DNA from: Phytophthora sp. 'mugwort'
Lineage: Eukaryota > Oomycota > Peronosporomycetes > Peronosporales > Peronosporaceae
Direction of reading: 5' to 3'
Assembly: GCA_033558025.1 (NCBI GenBank)
Contig: JAUCEF010000001.1
Coordinates: 248,001-312,000, forward strand
Length of the DNA stretch: 64,000 nucleotides
The notes under the pieces were generated by a model, which was not told the origin of the DNA, ran no database searches, and worked only from the letters and a program-made list of their open reading frames with translations. A program made the position numbers and the translations under genes. Shown here piece by piece: positions 42,704 to 54,173 of the stretch (within the stretch, counting starts at the first letter, position 1; the number at the start of each line of letters is the position of its first letter).

Positions 42704-43524
42704 AGGAAATACTGTATTGCCAGATTGTGGATGTAGACATGGCTACATTCAGGAAGTTGAAGTTGGTATGTGTAATGTATGAAGCGCACGCACTATTTTA
42801 TATTAATAGTCAGCAGCTCACTTACTGCGTTCTGTGGAAACGTCTCCGGCGACAACTTATACTGCACTGTATTGGACTCCCAATAACGTTGTGCATAATT
42901 GTGATAGCGACGATCGACAACTCGTGTAGGGCTTGTCTCTAGCTGCGGTACGTCTACACACTCAAGACAGATGTCCTGGGCGAACTTGGCGTCGGCAGGC
43001 TACATCGGTCGCCAGGAGTTGTTGGTTGCTCGTTGTACAAGTTGGTACCTGGGTTGGGGCAGCCAGAGGCTGGCTGGACGGGCAATGGCCTATCGTCCAA
43101 GTCGAAGTTAAATGGCAACAAATTTCTCATAGCCATTAATGCATCGGGGACAGCCTGGATCACTTCCTGTACCTTGTACTGCGCGTCCCGTACAGTGGAT
43201 TGCCGTGCGGCAACGCAAGTATACATGTTATACATGTAACATTCATTTCCGCTAAAATGAGCTCGTACGCGACTCAAAGTGGATTTCCCAGAATGCGCTT
43301 AGATAGTTTTCTTAAGCACTGCCTTTCTGTCACTCACTTGACCTCACTATTCTTGTGCGGGATACGCTGTGTGTGACCCACACAACATTACATAAGATAG
43401 GTGGAACATGGCATAGCCAGGCATCGTTGATGGGCATGCACCACAACTCGCACTTGGTCGCAGTGATCACTTTGCGATACGCTGACCGTCGCCACCTTTC
43501 ACCTTCCAGTCTACGCCATTCCCC
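42704..43524. other. Intergenic interval, one weak minus-strand ORF
   Basis: A 107-codon minus-strand ORF (43277-42954, starting MSRVRAHFSGNECYMYNMY, later Pro/Ser-rich) has no recognised family and no splice partner that I could find. It is noted only as a possibility. The remainder should contain the 3' region of the SZT2-like gene and the promoter of the PDZ gene. Confidence 0.35.
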
Positions 43525-44829
43525 ATGGCCGCTGCCGACCATTTCGATGTGATCTGGCGCCAGGACGCACTGGGTCTACGCTTTACGCCCAACGAGAACG
43601 ACTTACCCATTGTATGCCAAGTGCCACCCAACGCTTGCCCCGCTGTGCTAGCGTCACCCTTGGCTGTGGGCGACGTGCTCGTGGCTTTCGACCTGCAGCT
43701 GCAAGACCAACTCAAGGGCATGCAACCCGTCAAGACGTTCGACCAATTGGTGACAGTGCTGCGCCGTGCCAAACTGCCGGTCACACTGCGCTTCCGATCG
43801 CGGGAGAAGGAAATCCCATCGAGAGTCGACGAGTCCGACGTGGTGCGCAATTACGTCTTCACATGGGCGGCAGAGTCGCCGCTGGGCGTATCGTTAGCCA
43901 TGGACCCGTGCTCGCTGCATGCCGCAATCACAACCATTGACCCCAACAAGATTTCACCGGCTTTCCAGAACCTCAAGCCGGTGCTGGGCGACGTGCTGGT
44001 CGCTATTTCCCCGGACAACGACGAAGGAGAAGTCACGCGTCTCGATGAAATACGCTTCGAGGACATTATCCAAGCGCTGCGTCAGTTTCCGCGGCCGTGT
44101 CGTCTTACCTTTGCGAGACTCGTGCAGGAGACGCCGTCCGACTCGTCCGGATCAGAAGACGACAATTCGCTGTTCCCGTTGAAGCCGCTGCCCCGTCCAA
44201 AGGCGACCTCGTCTTCGAGCGATAGAGGTGAAGAAGCTACAGATATTTTGAAGCCTCCGTTCCTCACACGTCCGCTTCAGTTGCGCCCCAAGGCTCGTTC
44301 AAGGGCCGGATTGCCTCCTTCTCGGAAGCAGCTTCCCATCTCGATGCGCCAGAGCTTTCGGATTGACGCCCCCACGCCGACTGCTCCTACATCGAATGAT
44401 ACTCGACCCCATGCTGGATCAACCTCGAATGATGGCAGACCCCACGCCGGATCGAATGCAGATGACAAAGGGTTCTACACGGTCATATACAGCGGAGGCG
44501 CCGTGGGCTTGCAGCTGCGTGACTGCATGCAGGATGACAAGAGTCTCACAAAGAGCAATGACAAGACCATCCGTACGAATGGCTACACGGTGGCGATCCG
44601 GAACGTCACGGACACGAATTCCGCCCCGGGTCTGGAGATCGCGACACCCGACGATCTGCTCATGGCCATCGGCCAGAAGGACCTACAGCACATGTCGTTT
44701 CAAGAGGTGCGCAAGGAGTTGGGTGCCATTCAGACCCCCACGCAGCTGCTGTTCAAGAAACGCAAGCGTGTCGTGGGCAACTCGACGGGCACTTCGCTAG
44801 TCGACACACTGCTGCTCTTCCTCGTGTAA
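43525..44829 (+). CDS. Three-PDZ-domain scaffold-like protein
   Basis: Single exon, 434 residues. Three PDZ-like modules can be seen from their carboxylate-binding loops and flanking strands. The first is at about 6-92 (FDVIWRQDALGLRF, VGDVLVAFD, LPVTLRFRSRE). The second is at about 110-200 (YVFTWAAESPLGVSLA, LGDVLVAIS, PCRLTFARL). The third is at about 314-412 (FYTVIYSGGAVGLQL, PDDLLMAIG, TQLLFKKRK). PDZ folds bind C-terminal peptides of partner proteins and typically act as scaffolds. A Ser/Pro/Arg-rich linker of about 110 residues separates domains 2 and 3. It carries an imperfect tandem repeat (SNDTRPHAGS, SNDGRPHAGS) just before domain 3. No catalytic domain or membrane segment is present, so partner and location cannot be told. 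Confidence 0.68.
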   Translation: MAAADHFDVIWRQDALGLRFTPNENDLPIVCQVPPNACPAVLASPLAVGDVLVAFDLQLQDQLKGMQPVKTFDQLVTVLRRAKLPVTLRFRSREKEIPSRVDESDVVRNYVFTWAAESPLGVSLAMDPCSLHAAITTIDPNKISPAFQNLKPVLGDVLVAISPDNDEGEVTRLDEIRFEDIIQALRQFPRPCRLTFARLVQETPSDSSGSEDDNSLFPLKPLPRPKATSSSSDRGEEATDILKPPFLTRPLQLRPKARSRAGLPPSRKQLPISMRQSFRIDAPTPTAPTSNDTRPHAGSTSNDGRPHAGSNADDKGFYTVIYSGGAVGLQLRDCMQDDKSLTKSNDKTIRTNGYTVAIRNVTDTNSAPGLEIATPDDLLMAIGQKDLQHMSFQEVRKELGAIQTPTQLLFKKRKRVVGNSTGTSLVDTLLLFLV

Positions 44830-45542
44830 GACACGAGTGAGTAACGCAAAAAACGCGTCAATCATAGACAAAATGACCATAACAATCGTGCCGAGAGTGC
44901 AAGGCCACGATAGATTTGTGTTTGATTTTATCGATACTGGTACTTCTTGTTTTGTGTGTCTATGCAAATATAAAACGCTGGGTTTTAATGAATTGTTTTT
45001 AACGACAAAGTCGCTCTTGGTTAACAATGCGTTCAGCTATTCTCGTCAGGCCAACGGCTTGCTGCTGTTCGGGGTTTAGGACGAGGCAGCATAATCTCGC
45101 AGATTCGCTGCGCATTAAGATGGTGCCTGCAAAGACTTCAACGTAGTATGCGACGAGGCAGTGATACTGTAACACTTGACACGTCAATGCGGAGCTAGGC
45201 AACTTGCATTCTTCATTTCCAGACATGGCTACATTTGAACTTGAAGTTGCCGTGCATCTCGATAAGGTCCTCAGCGGCTGCAATTGTGAGCTTTTGCTTC
45301 ATTTAGGACGCCAACGTCCTCCTTGGGTGTAGATTCATAGCCCCAGCGCCATCGCATCTCCAGTCGGCGCTAAGACAATTCCTCATCCCGCATAAAGCAC
45401 GTTTGACTAAGAAAAAATGTATCATCGATTGATCCTTGTTCCCCCACCCCTATAATACTTTAGCTAAAAATAAGTCAATCCGTGCCTCAAGAAGAAAGCT
45501 CGAGTAGCGCAACTTCATCTCAGTCTTCGTCCGCCCCCCTGC
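44830..45542. other. Intergenic interval, nothing recognised
   Basis: No ORF with recognisable features on either strand. The interval separates two plus-strand genes. Confidence 0.4.
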
Positions 45543-46609
45543 ATGCCTGAGACTTCCGACCCACCAGTTGCCGCCATGCCCAGCACCGAAGAGCGTGTCG
45601 CGCTGCGATCCTCTGGCCCGAGTAGCAGCTCTCTGTCGTCCCCGTCGCGCTCTCGGCTTCTGGCCTCCGCGGGCGTGGGCAGCGGGCCTGCCGCGCCCGG
45701 CGAGGCCCACGCCGTGCGCCTCAATGTGCTCAGCAGCAGCGTGCAGGAGGCTCGGGACGCGCGTAATTCGCGCCTCATCATGTGGGCAATTTCACTGGTC
45801 AACTTGCCGCAGATCGTGGCGGCCGTCGTCATCCTGGCTATGCATTGGCAAGGCGAGACGTTGTGCTACCGCATCCAAGTATGGGTGCTGCTACACGCTA
45901 TCCACCTCACGCTTACGCTGCTACTGGAGTGGACGCTCTACTATTTAAACGGTGTGCGCACCAACAGCGCCATCAGACTCCGGGAGCGCTACATGGCGCT
46001 GCTGAGCCAGCTCAAGTACGGCCTCGACCTGGCCGGTCTCTTTTGGTTCCTCGTGGGCAACATGTGGGTCATCAGCGACAGTGCGCGCTGCGACGATGGG
46101 TCCGCCATGTACCAGTTGGCGCTGTGGATGATCGTCATCTCGTACGCCAAGATCTTTCTGCCCTGCTTGGTGTTGCTAGCGCTGCTGCCGGTCCTCTGCT
46201 TCTGTCTGCCCTGCGTTATTCGCCTACTTAGCAGATTGCAGGACCCCATGAGAGGAAAGGGAGCCACCAAGGAGGTGGGTCCGATGCTTAGGTTACTATG
46301 CTTGTATTAATGAGGTTGATGCTGATTTCTGTTTGTTGGGAGCAGCTGATCGACCAGTTAGAGACCAAAACGTACACGACCAACATGTTCCCGCCCGAGG
46401 ATGCGTGCTGCTGTATCTGTCTGAACGACTACGAGCCGTCGCAGTCGCTGCGCGTGTTACCGTGCGCGCATCATTTTCACAAGGAATGCGTGGACGAGTG
46501 GCTCTTGGTGAATTCTACGTGCCCAACGTGCCGCAAATCCATCTTCGACGCAGCAGGCGCCGGAGATGCCACAGCAACAAGCGAGGAGGACATGCTACGG
46601 CGTGTGTGA
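45543..46609 (+). CDS. Membrane RING-H2 finger protein, probable E3 ubiquitin ligase
   Basis: Two exons, 45543-46274 and 46346-46609, with a 71-nt intron (GTGGGT..GGGAGCAG, phase 0), give about 331 residues. A second ATG at 45576 is an alternative start. The N-terminus is Ser/Ala-rich and cytosolic-like. Four hydrophobic segments follow between about residues 79 and 232 (LIMWAISLVNLPQIVAAVVI; VWVLLHAIHLTLTLLL; YGLDLAGLFWFLVGNMW; LALWMIVISY running on into FLPCLVLLALLPVLCFCLP). The spliced C-terminus carries a complete RING-H2: C266-x2-C269, C284-x-H286, H289-x2-C292 and C303-x2-C306. The arrangement, several membrane segments then a C-terminal cytosolic RING-H2, is that of membrane-bound E3 ligases. 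Target and organelle are not shown by the sequence. Confidence 0.85.
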
Positions 46610-46933
46610 TGGCGGAAATTGTCTTTATACGTCGCCAAGGACAGGTGATGCAACTCGACTCTCATGTTTTCAGGGTAACGGTGTCGATATTCCTGTAGAC
46701 CTCCGGAAACTCGGAGGCTGAGTGGGCTCTTATTACTTATTGCGTGTCGGGTTATCATTTCTGAGCTGTTGGAGACGTTTGATCATGCTGGAAATATTAA
46801 TTCTGGTTCGGTCGTTGCCAGCGTCTGCTGGCATCGCTGCAACAATTCTGTGAGCAATACAGTCACAAGATTAACGGGTACGAAATGGTGTTAGTATTAG
46901 GATTCTACAGGCGGCAGATTGAATAGTGCGACT

Positions 46934-47803
46934 TCAGCTTTGTGCAAATAGTGCAGACAAACCTTCGAGACGCTTTGTGCTTTCGTTTATGAACTCATGT
47001 ACGCCGATATCATCGTCCTTCGAGTCGCCAATACCGTTATCATGCTCGATATAAGTTTCCAGAAGGCCAGCATCTTCCGATACATCGGAGGACTTATCGA
47101 AGTCAACCGACACGATTTCTTCGAGAAGTTTCGTGAGCGTGAGCGCCTCGCCGTTTAGAATAAACAGTTCGGGAAAAGCCTTTGACGCCTTCACAGAGGC
47201 GTTTTCATCTAGATCGTTACAGCTAAAGTCGAGAATTCGAAGGCTTGGCAACTTAATTGACAGTTCGACAAAGTCGATGCTTCGGATCTGATTGTTCTGC
47301 TCACTCAAGACCAAACAATGAGCAAGATCTGTTGTTTACTTTTCGTAAAACGTCTAGACGTACCGCAATTGTAAGTTTTTCCAGCAGAGGCAAGTGCGGC
47401 AGTCTGTCTGAAGGCCAAAATAAAGGTATTCCACCAGTTAGAGTGATACGATAATATATCTTTTTTTTTATAGTGAATCGTCTACGAACCAAGGGAGGTG
47501 AGCTGGTTGTGACAAAGCTCTAGACAGCGTAGCCGTTGCAGTGGCGGTAGCCCTTCCAGCGAGCGTAGCTGTAGCCCACGCGGAAAAAAATCTCAGTAAA
47601 TAAAAATGAACAACAGAGCATCCATTAAGGAAATGGTAGCAGACTAGCACCTCGTTATGCACCAAGTTGAGCTCGAGAAGGTTCACACAGGACTCGAGTT
47701 GGGCCAGTCGACGGATCTTCAGATGTGAGACATCCAGCAACGCGACCAAACTCACGTCATAGTGGCCGCTTCGGCGCTTGATGGTGTCCACAGTCAGCTC
47801 CAT
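46934..47803 (-). CDS. LRRC61-like leucine-rich-repeat protein
   Basis: Four exons are proposed on the minus strand: 47803-47651, 47568-47490, 47407-47364 and 47296-46934. Introns are 82, 82 and 67 nt and phases agree, giving about 212 residues. Splicing rebuilds successive LRRs: NLLELNLVHNE, LEGLPPLQRLRCLELCHNQL, LPLLEKLTIA, NNQIRSIDF, LPSLRILDFSCNDL. An LRR-cap-like end (FPELFILNGEAL) and an acidic C-terminal tail follow. The N-terminus (TIKRRSGHYDVSLVALLDVS) aligns by eye with the start of animal LRRC61, where a similar leader precedes the first repeat. Small LRR proteins of this group are protein-binding and several are linked to cilia or flagella, which oomycete zoospores possess (inference). 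The unspliced region contains in-frame stops, so the introns are required. Confidence 0.75.
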
Positions 47804-49176
47804 GGCTGTGGTTCCCAGTCACTCGATCGGCGGCGGCGGTTAATGGTCCCTGGACGATAAAAATAGGTACATGGTCATGCCACAAAGCTCAGCTGAGTCC
47901 GCACGCCTACTCTGGCTCGAAGAACAGGTCGCTCGTGGCAGGGTCAACTTCAACTAAGGTCTTCGCTCGTGCCGGCTTGAGGTGTCATTGAAGCTGCGTT
48001 ACCTCGACATGCAGGACGCTACCGAATCAACACCATGGAACACGCCGGTCTCCTGCCGACCTCAATATGCGCTGTCTTGCGTGATCTATCGAGTTGACGT
48101 CCTCTCCATACTACATATCGAGTCATGCGTCCAGCTGCTAGGACCTCGTCGTGCGGTCGATGCGCGGCTCTGCTTGGGCTTGAACTTCGAGCCCGAGTCA
48201 AGTTCACCCACGTCGTTTAACAGCGATCTTCGTACTGTACGCTGTAACGCGACAGCTTCAATTGTGGCATCGGCCGACACGCAAGGTTTTCGTTGATCGA
48301 CCGTCGAATCGAATCGCCAGCACGGTTAACTTCAAGCTTGCTCCATACGGAGACGAAGGCTATCCGATAGGGCATGGATGAATATCAGGAGTTCTAGGCG
48401 CTCGAGTGTTAGCACCAATAGGCAGTCGTGGCCACGTAAACACGCCACCATGGCCGCCTCGGAGCAGCAGAAATTCCAGGCTCGCCAAAGACGACGCGCG
48501 CAAGCGAGGGAAGGCAACTTCAACCACCACCCCCGGACCCACTTCGACCACGTCGGGGATGCTCAGCAGCAAATTAGCCCAGAACTTAAGACAGATTAGA
48601 GTTGTAGGTGTCTTTTTGTCTTAACGATAGATACATGTATTGCCTAACGATTAGGTAAGAATCTCAGAGCTGAAGCCACCCGTCTCAAGACATTCAGGAT
48701 GAAACATTTAAGCTAGTCGACACTAAGCGGCGGCACTAGTCGCCGTGCATCCCATTGGTGTCACAGCAAGTGCTCCATGTACTGATAATACACACTTAAT
48801 CGTTGTCCCGCACTTTCAAATCTCTGCCCCTGCCAGCCACCCCCGCAGCTTTGGCGTCAACTTGACTAATACTCTGAGTTCCATCCCAGCGTTTGACGCC
48901 GGCCATCGCCTGACACGCAAGACTCAATCGATGACGTCGCCCTCGCCACGTTCAACCAGCGTCAAACCAGCACAGTTCGGTCTCTCACCCTGACGGGACG
49001 GTAGAAAAGGGGTCCGTATATCGCTTCAACCTGCCTGCGTCCCTTGTTCCAAGCACTGAGCAGCAGCTCGCCCGCCCGCGCCGCCTTCCCAAGCTCTCAT
49101 TCCTTAATTGGCGGCATCGCGCGCACTTGTTCCAGCTCCGGTCTCCTTTCCCCGCAACTTTGCTTCGATACTCAAG
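47804..49176. other. Intergenic interval with one possible small ORF
   Basis: Apart from the 49-codon ORF listed separately at 48450-48599, no gene is recognised. The interval holds the promoters of the divergent LRR gene and the transporter gene. Confidence 0.4.
48450..48599 (+). CDS. Possible 49-residue small protein
   Basis: An ATG in a very favourable context (cgccaccATGGcc) opens a 49-codon frame ending in TAG. It encodes a hydrophilic peptide with a basic patch (QRRRAQARE) and a His-rich middle (NFNHHPRTHFDHVGD). No family is recognised, it has no signal peptide or membrane segment, and it could equally be a uORF, an exon or chance. Confidence 0.3.
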   Translation: MAASEQQKFQARQRRRAQAREGNFNHHPRTHFDHVGDAQQQISPELKTD

Positions 49177-50865
49177 ATGGCCGACCCATCCATCCAACAA
49201 GTGACGCCCTCGGCCAAGACCTGCGGCGACAAGATCACCGGTACGCTCATCAAGCACTGGACGGTGCCCGACAAGCACCGCACCGAGGAGCAGGATGCGG
49301 CTGAACAGTACCTCCTGACCGTCTACGTCTTCGGCACGTACCTGACGCTGCCGTGGATCAAGTTTAACCGCTGGTACCTCTTTTGCGCGAGTTTCATGGT
49401 GCAATTCTGTATCGGCTCACTCTACTCGTGGTCGGTGCTAAATAACCCCATTGACTTGTTGATCTACGGCGACAAGACCAAGGGCATGGCCGTCAACGCC
49501 TTCTACATCGCCGTCGGCATCTTCGGCACCTCGACCGCCATTATGGGTCCGTGGATCGAGCGCAACGGTCCTCGCGCCGGTGTGGTACTCGGTGGGACGT
49601 CATTCCTCGTCGGGTGCGTGATCAGCTGCATCTCGCTCCACGCCGAGTCGATCGTGGGTCTGTACGTCGGCTACGGCCTCTTCTGTGGCTTCGGCAGCGG
49701 TCTGTGCTACATCTCGCCCGTGTCAGCGCTGCAGAAATGGTTCCCGGATTACCGCGGTGCTGCTGCCGGGTTCGCTGTGGGCGGCTACGGTGCTGGTTCG
49801 GTAGTCTGGGGCAAGGCTTATCTGCCAATCATCGACGCCACCAGCGTGGCCAACTTGTTTCTCGTCATTGGATGCGTCATGGCCTTTACCCTTTACTGTT
49901 GCGCTGTGTGCCTGCGCAACCCGCACTTTGATTTCCACGTGGGTGGCCTGAACATGCACGGCGAGGCCGTCCGCGAGGCGCAGGAATCATTGCAGCGTGG
50001 TGAGAAGCTGAGCGTCATGTCGGCGCACGAGTATGAGTCCATTATGACCCCTACGGCCCGTGAGATGGAAGCGATGATAGACCCGAACACACACGACACG
50101 AACTCACAGGTCAAGAAAATGACGCTGATCCAGGCCATCACGTCACCCGACTTTATCTTCCTGTACATTATGTTCTTTGGCAACCAGCTCTACGGCCTCA
50201 TCGTGCTCTCCAAGCTCTCGACCATGTGCACCACACTCTTCGGCAAGACGGCCGACCAGGGCGCCGATATCGTCTCCATCAATGGCGCCTTCAACTGCGT
50301 CGGGCGTCTGCTCTTCCCGCTCATCTCGGATGTGATCGTGCGCAAATTCAACGTCGAACATGCCTTCGGCCGCAAGTGCCTCTTCTACTACGGGCTGGCC
50401 TCACAGATCACCATCATTGCCATCGTCCCGACGCTGATCCGTAACGAGAGCTACACAGCGTTCGTGGCACTCGTCTTCCTGTTGACGCTCTCGTACGGCG
50501 GCGGCTTCGGCACGATCCCGTGCTTCCTGACCGACATGTTCGGCGCCTTCAATATTGGCGCCATGCACGGCTTCATCCTGACGGCGTGGTCGCTGGGCGG
50601 CGTGGCCGGTGGACTGACCTTCAACGCTAAGTACAACGCAGCCATCAAGGATGGCACCATGCCTGTGGACGCGTACGTAGATAGCATCTACAAGATCCTG
50701 ATCGTGGTGTGCGTCACGGGCATCTTCATCTTTATGGTGCGTACGAACCCATGCGATCGGTTCGCGAAGGGTTACCACTACACTCTGTTCGGCAAGCGCG
50801 TGATCAGCATAAAGCCCAAGGAGACGACGGCGAACAAGCAGGACTTGCTGCTGAGCGAGGCCTAA
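49177..50865 (+). CDS. MFS transporter of the oxalate/formate antiporter (OFA) type, intact copy
   Basis: Single exon, 562 residues from the ATG at 49177; the open frame extends upstream without an ATG. The hydrophilic start (KHWTVPDKHRTEEQDAAEQY) is followed by twelve predictable membrane segments in two halves. They are separated by a cytosolic loop of about 75 residues that includes REAQESLQRGEKLSVMSAHE. Features typical of OFA-type MFS proteins are FCIGSLYSWSV in the first segment, FGTSTAIMGPWIERNGPR, and SALQKWFPDYRGAAAGFAVGGYGAGS after the second repeat of the fold. The family moves small carboxylates such as oxalate, formate or monocarboxylates across membranes; the substrate here is not determined by sequence. 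Two downstream copies are broken (52486-54173 and 55028-56660), so this is the only functional member of the array. Confidence 0.85.
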   Translation: MADPSIQQVTPSAKTCGDKITGTLIKHWTVPDKHRTEEQDAAEQYLLTVYVFGTYLTLPWIKFNRWYLFCASFMVQFCIGSLYSWSVLNNPIDLLIYGDKTKGMAVNAFYIAVGIFGTSTAIMGPWIERNGPRAGVVLGGTSFLVGCVISCISLHAESIVGLYVGYGLFCGFGSGLCYISPVSALQKWFPDYRGAAAGFAVGGYGAGSVVWGKAYLPIIDATSVANLFLVIGCVMAFTLYCCAVCLRNPHFDFHVGGLNMHGEAVREAQESLQRGEKLSVMSAHEYESIMTPTAREMEAMIDPNTHDTNSQVKKMTLIQAITSPDFIFLYIMFFGNQLYGLIVLSKLSTMCTTLFGKTADQGADIVSINGAFNCVGRLLFPLISDVIVRKFNVEHAFGRKCLFYYGLASQITIIAIVPTLIRNESYTAFVALVFLLTLSYGGGFGTIPCFLTDMFGAFNIGAMHGFILTAWSLGGVAGGLTFNAKYNAAIKDGTMPVDAYVDSIYKILIVVCVTGIFIFMVRTNPCDRFAKGYHYTLFGKRVISIKPKETTANKQDLLLSEA

Positions 50866-52485
50866 GCATGTTTGAAGTATACGTGTCCGAAGAAGAAAAT
50901 CTATACTACTAGTATTGACAAAGTTAATGAATTGATATGTTTGTGCCACTCTGTATGATACCCACTTATCGAAGTTGTCGATGTGTTGTCCCTTGTCCCC
51001 TTTTGCCTCTTCTCTTGGTCGGTGTCCAGGTTCAATGTGCAGCCATCTGAAGTTGCCAAAAGGACCGGCCGGTGGCCGCCAGTCTGGCCGGAGTCCGGAG
51101 CCACAGCGCTCCGACGAAGTATCAAAGGGATGGTGCGCTCGCAGCCACACAGCAACGATTATCCCGTCCACCACTGTGTTTGTAAATAACGGTGATCGCG
51201 GTTGCAGCTTCCTGGCGGTGCACCAAAGCGGTGCTATGCCGGTGGTGCTGCCTTGGTGTTAGAAGCGGGGCGAGGATAGTGCTCAGCACCTTGCGTTTCC
51301 TCGTATGAGCATTCTCGTTAACAGATTTCGGTGAAGATTATAACGATCACTACAGTATTAATTGCAGTAGTGTAACGTAAGAACTGGGGCAAACCGGAAA
51401 AGCCTTGGCTTTTTGCGACGGCATAGCAAAACGCGAAGCAATAAGGAGCCCAATGCCACCGCAGCCACCCGTGCTTGAAACAATGGCGACTTGTCGCTAG
51501 CTGGCAGCCGCCATGAGAGGCAAAAAAGCTGGGCAGACGACGATGAGCTCGAGGCTATCGCCGGAGAGAGCGGTGTTGTCGTCCCTGATATCGCCGCCTA
51601 GTGGGCGCGACATCACTCGATGCGCAAGGCACGTCCATCCCCTCCCCACGCACAGCAGCAAAAGACGAGAAGCTCGCACGATCGTAAGACCGTCTTAGTA
51701 GCTGCAGCTTCACCTGCCTAAGCTAATACATCCAACTTTCAATCAAGTATAGCAACCTAATCATTTAAAAATACGTTTGAAAAAATGTAAAACCGTCCGA
51801 AATTTCGAAAATAGTTTTTAGTGCTGTGCAGATCAAACCTGCTCTTTCGAAATTCTCGTAAAAATGGATGACAGAATGCGAGCATTACCCCATCAGAACA
51901 TTCTACGAGACTCAGAACAAAAACAAGTTTTACCTCCTATCCGATAGCAGATATGATAGGGTATCACGAAATCCCAATATCATCTTAAACAGGTTCATCT
52001 AATGATACTTTGCCCATTATCTGGTACTGCTCCAAATTCTCGAAGGTAGGGTAGTCAACAGTGGATCTGAGCACTGCATTGATATTTTTTTCGGTTTGAC
52101 TTGGCCAAATTCCGTCTGCCACGCGGTCAACCATGTGGCAATCACGGTCCCCAGAGATTAAGAACGCACCTCAACTCGGTTTAACCTCCGGGCCTTACCA
52201 CGAACCGTGATTCCAACACTGGCAGGTGCAACATCCTAAGAAACCTAGTCAACTTGCAAATCCGATTGCCCCATCTTTAAAAGGTATGCGTTCTCGCGCT
52301 GTCGCCACCGCTGGAAACGCAAGTTATATCGCTTTTTTCGCCATCGTTGAAGCTGGTGACACGTTAAAGTCCGTCAAAACTTCGGCCATTGACTGTCCTT
52401 GACCAGACACCGGTCAATCCGTTCATTCTTCAATTGGCTCGCTCCTCCACAAAGTCAAAACTCCTTGACCCTACCAAGTTCCGTC
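50866..52485. other. 1.6-kb interval between transporter copies, nothing recognised
   Basis: Only short ORFs without features occur. The last 200 bp presumably derive from the promoter of the duplicated transporter, but I could not align it convincingly with the upstream region of the intact copy. Confidence 0.4.
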
Positions 52486-54173
52486 ATGGGAGTGGAAGAC
52501 CCTGTCACCGTCGACTCGATGACCTCCAAGAAGACGTGTCTTCGGTCCACGATGGACGCGATCGCCGGCCACTGGACCGTCCCATCAAAGCACCGCACGG
52601 CCGAGCAGGACGCGGCCGAAGAGTGGCTCATCACCTTCTACCTCGGCAACAACCGCTACTTCTCCCTGCCGTATCTTCGCTTCACGCATGGTACCTCTTC
52701 TTCACCAGCTTCCTCGTGCAATTCTGCATCGGCTCGCTCTACTCGTGGTCCGTCTTCAACAAGCCCATTGATCGGCACGTATACGATGACAACAAGGCTG
52801 GTCGAGCCGTCAATGCCTTCTATATCGCCGTTGGGGCTTCGGCACGACAACGGCGATCATGGGCCCATGGATCGAGCGTCACGGACCGCGTGCAGGCGTG
52901 GTGCTGGGCACATCGTCCTTCTTCATTGGCAATATTATCGTGGCCATTGGAGTACATTTCAAGGCCATTACAGCCATTTACATCGGCTACGGCATCTTCT
53001 GCGGCTTCGATATGGGACTCTGCTATATTTCGCCCGTCTCGGCGCTGCAGAAGTGGTTCCCCGACTACCGTGGCACTGCCGCTGGCTTTGCCGTCGGTGG
53101 CTACGGTGCTGGGTCCATCGTGTGGGCCGAGGTCTATCTGCCGTGTATTGAAGCGTGGGACTCTCGTCGACGTTCATCCTCATCGGCTGCGTGATGGCCT
53201 TCGTCATGTACATGTGTGCTATCGTTCTACGCTCACCGCATCACGAGCTCGTAGTCAGTGGCCTGAACATCCACGGAGAAGCTGTCGACGAGGCTGATGA
53301 GCTCATTCATCGCGGTGAGAAGGTCAGCGTCATGTCAACGCACGAATATAAATCTATTACGACACCGACGGCGCAAGATGTCCAGGAGATCGTGGAACCT
53401 ACCACGGCGACGAACTCGTTGATACGCAAGCTCATTCCGATCGATGCCATCAAAACACCAGACTTTCTGTGCATGTACGTCATGTTCTTCGCAAACCAGC
53501 TCTACGGTCTCATTGTGCTCTCCAAGCTTTCCAGTATGTGCACGGATATCTTCAACAAGTCTGCCGACCAAGCTGCAGATATTGTGTCTGTTAACGGTGT
53601 ATTCAACTGCTGCGGCCGCTTAATGTTCCCGCTCTTGTCGGACGTTCTGGTGCGTAAATTTAACGTGGAGCACGCCTTCGCGCGCAAGTGCCTCTACTTC
53701 TACGCTCTGGCGTCACAGGCGATCATTCTCGGTACGATCCTGATCCTTATGCGCAACGATAACTACACGGCGTTTGTGGCCGAGGTTCCATCTTAGCGGC
53801 CAGCTACGGTGGAGGATTTGGTACTATCCCGGCCTTCCTAACAGATATGTTCGGCGCGTTCAACATTGGGGCAATGCACGGATTGATTCAAACGGCGTGG
53901 TCCATCGGGGGTGTTGTGGGAGGTATCACGTTTAACCACACGTACGGAGACCAGATCTCTGGTGGCTGGGAGGTTCACGAGGCCTACATCTACACTGTCC
54001 GTCGCATCTTCGTCATTCTCCTCGTCGGCTTCGTGGTGCTTTTCTTCGTGCGCACGAACGCTGCAGACCGCTTCGAGCCCGGATACCACCTCAGCATGTT
54101 TGGCAGACGCATCGTCAGTATCAAAGGCAAGCGGGAGACACAGAAGGAGGGACCACTGCTCGACGACGCATAA
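52486..54173 (+). pseudogene. Second OFA-type MFS transporter copy, broken by four frameshifts
   Basis: The frame opens at the ATG at 52486 (MGVEDPVTVDSMTSKKT) and the whole length of the family can be followed to the stop at 54173, but in changing frames. Frame changes lie at about 52685 (before WYLFFTSFLVQF), 52838 (within the IFGTTTAIMGPW block), 53158 (before SSTFILIGCVMAF) and 53785 (before LAASYGGGFGTIPAF). All four are of the same sign, consistent with the loss of single bases. Between the breaks the protein remains closely similar to the intact copy and even closer to the third copy, with almost no nonsense substitutions. This points to recent inactivation, or to sequence errors if the assembly is of low accuracy. 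Confidence 0.85.
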
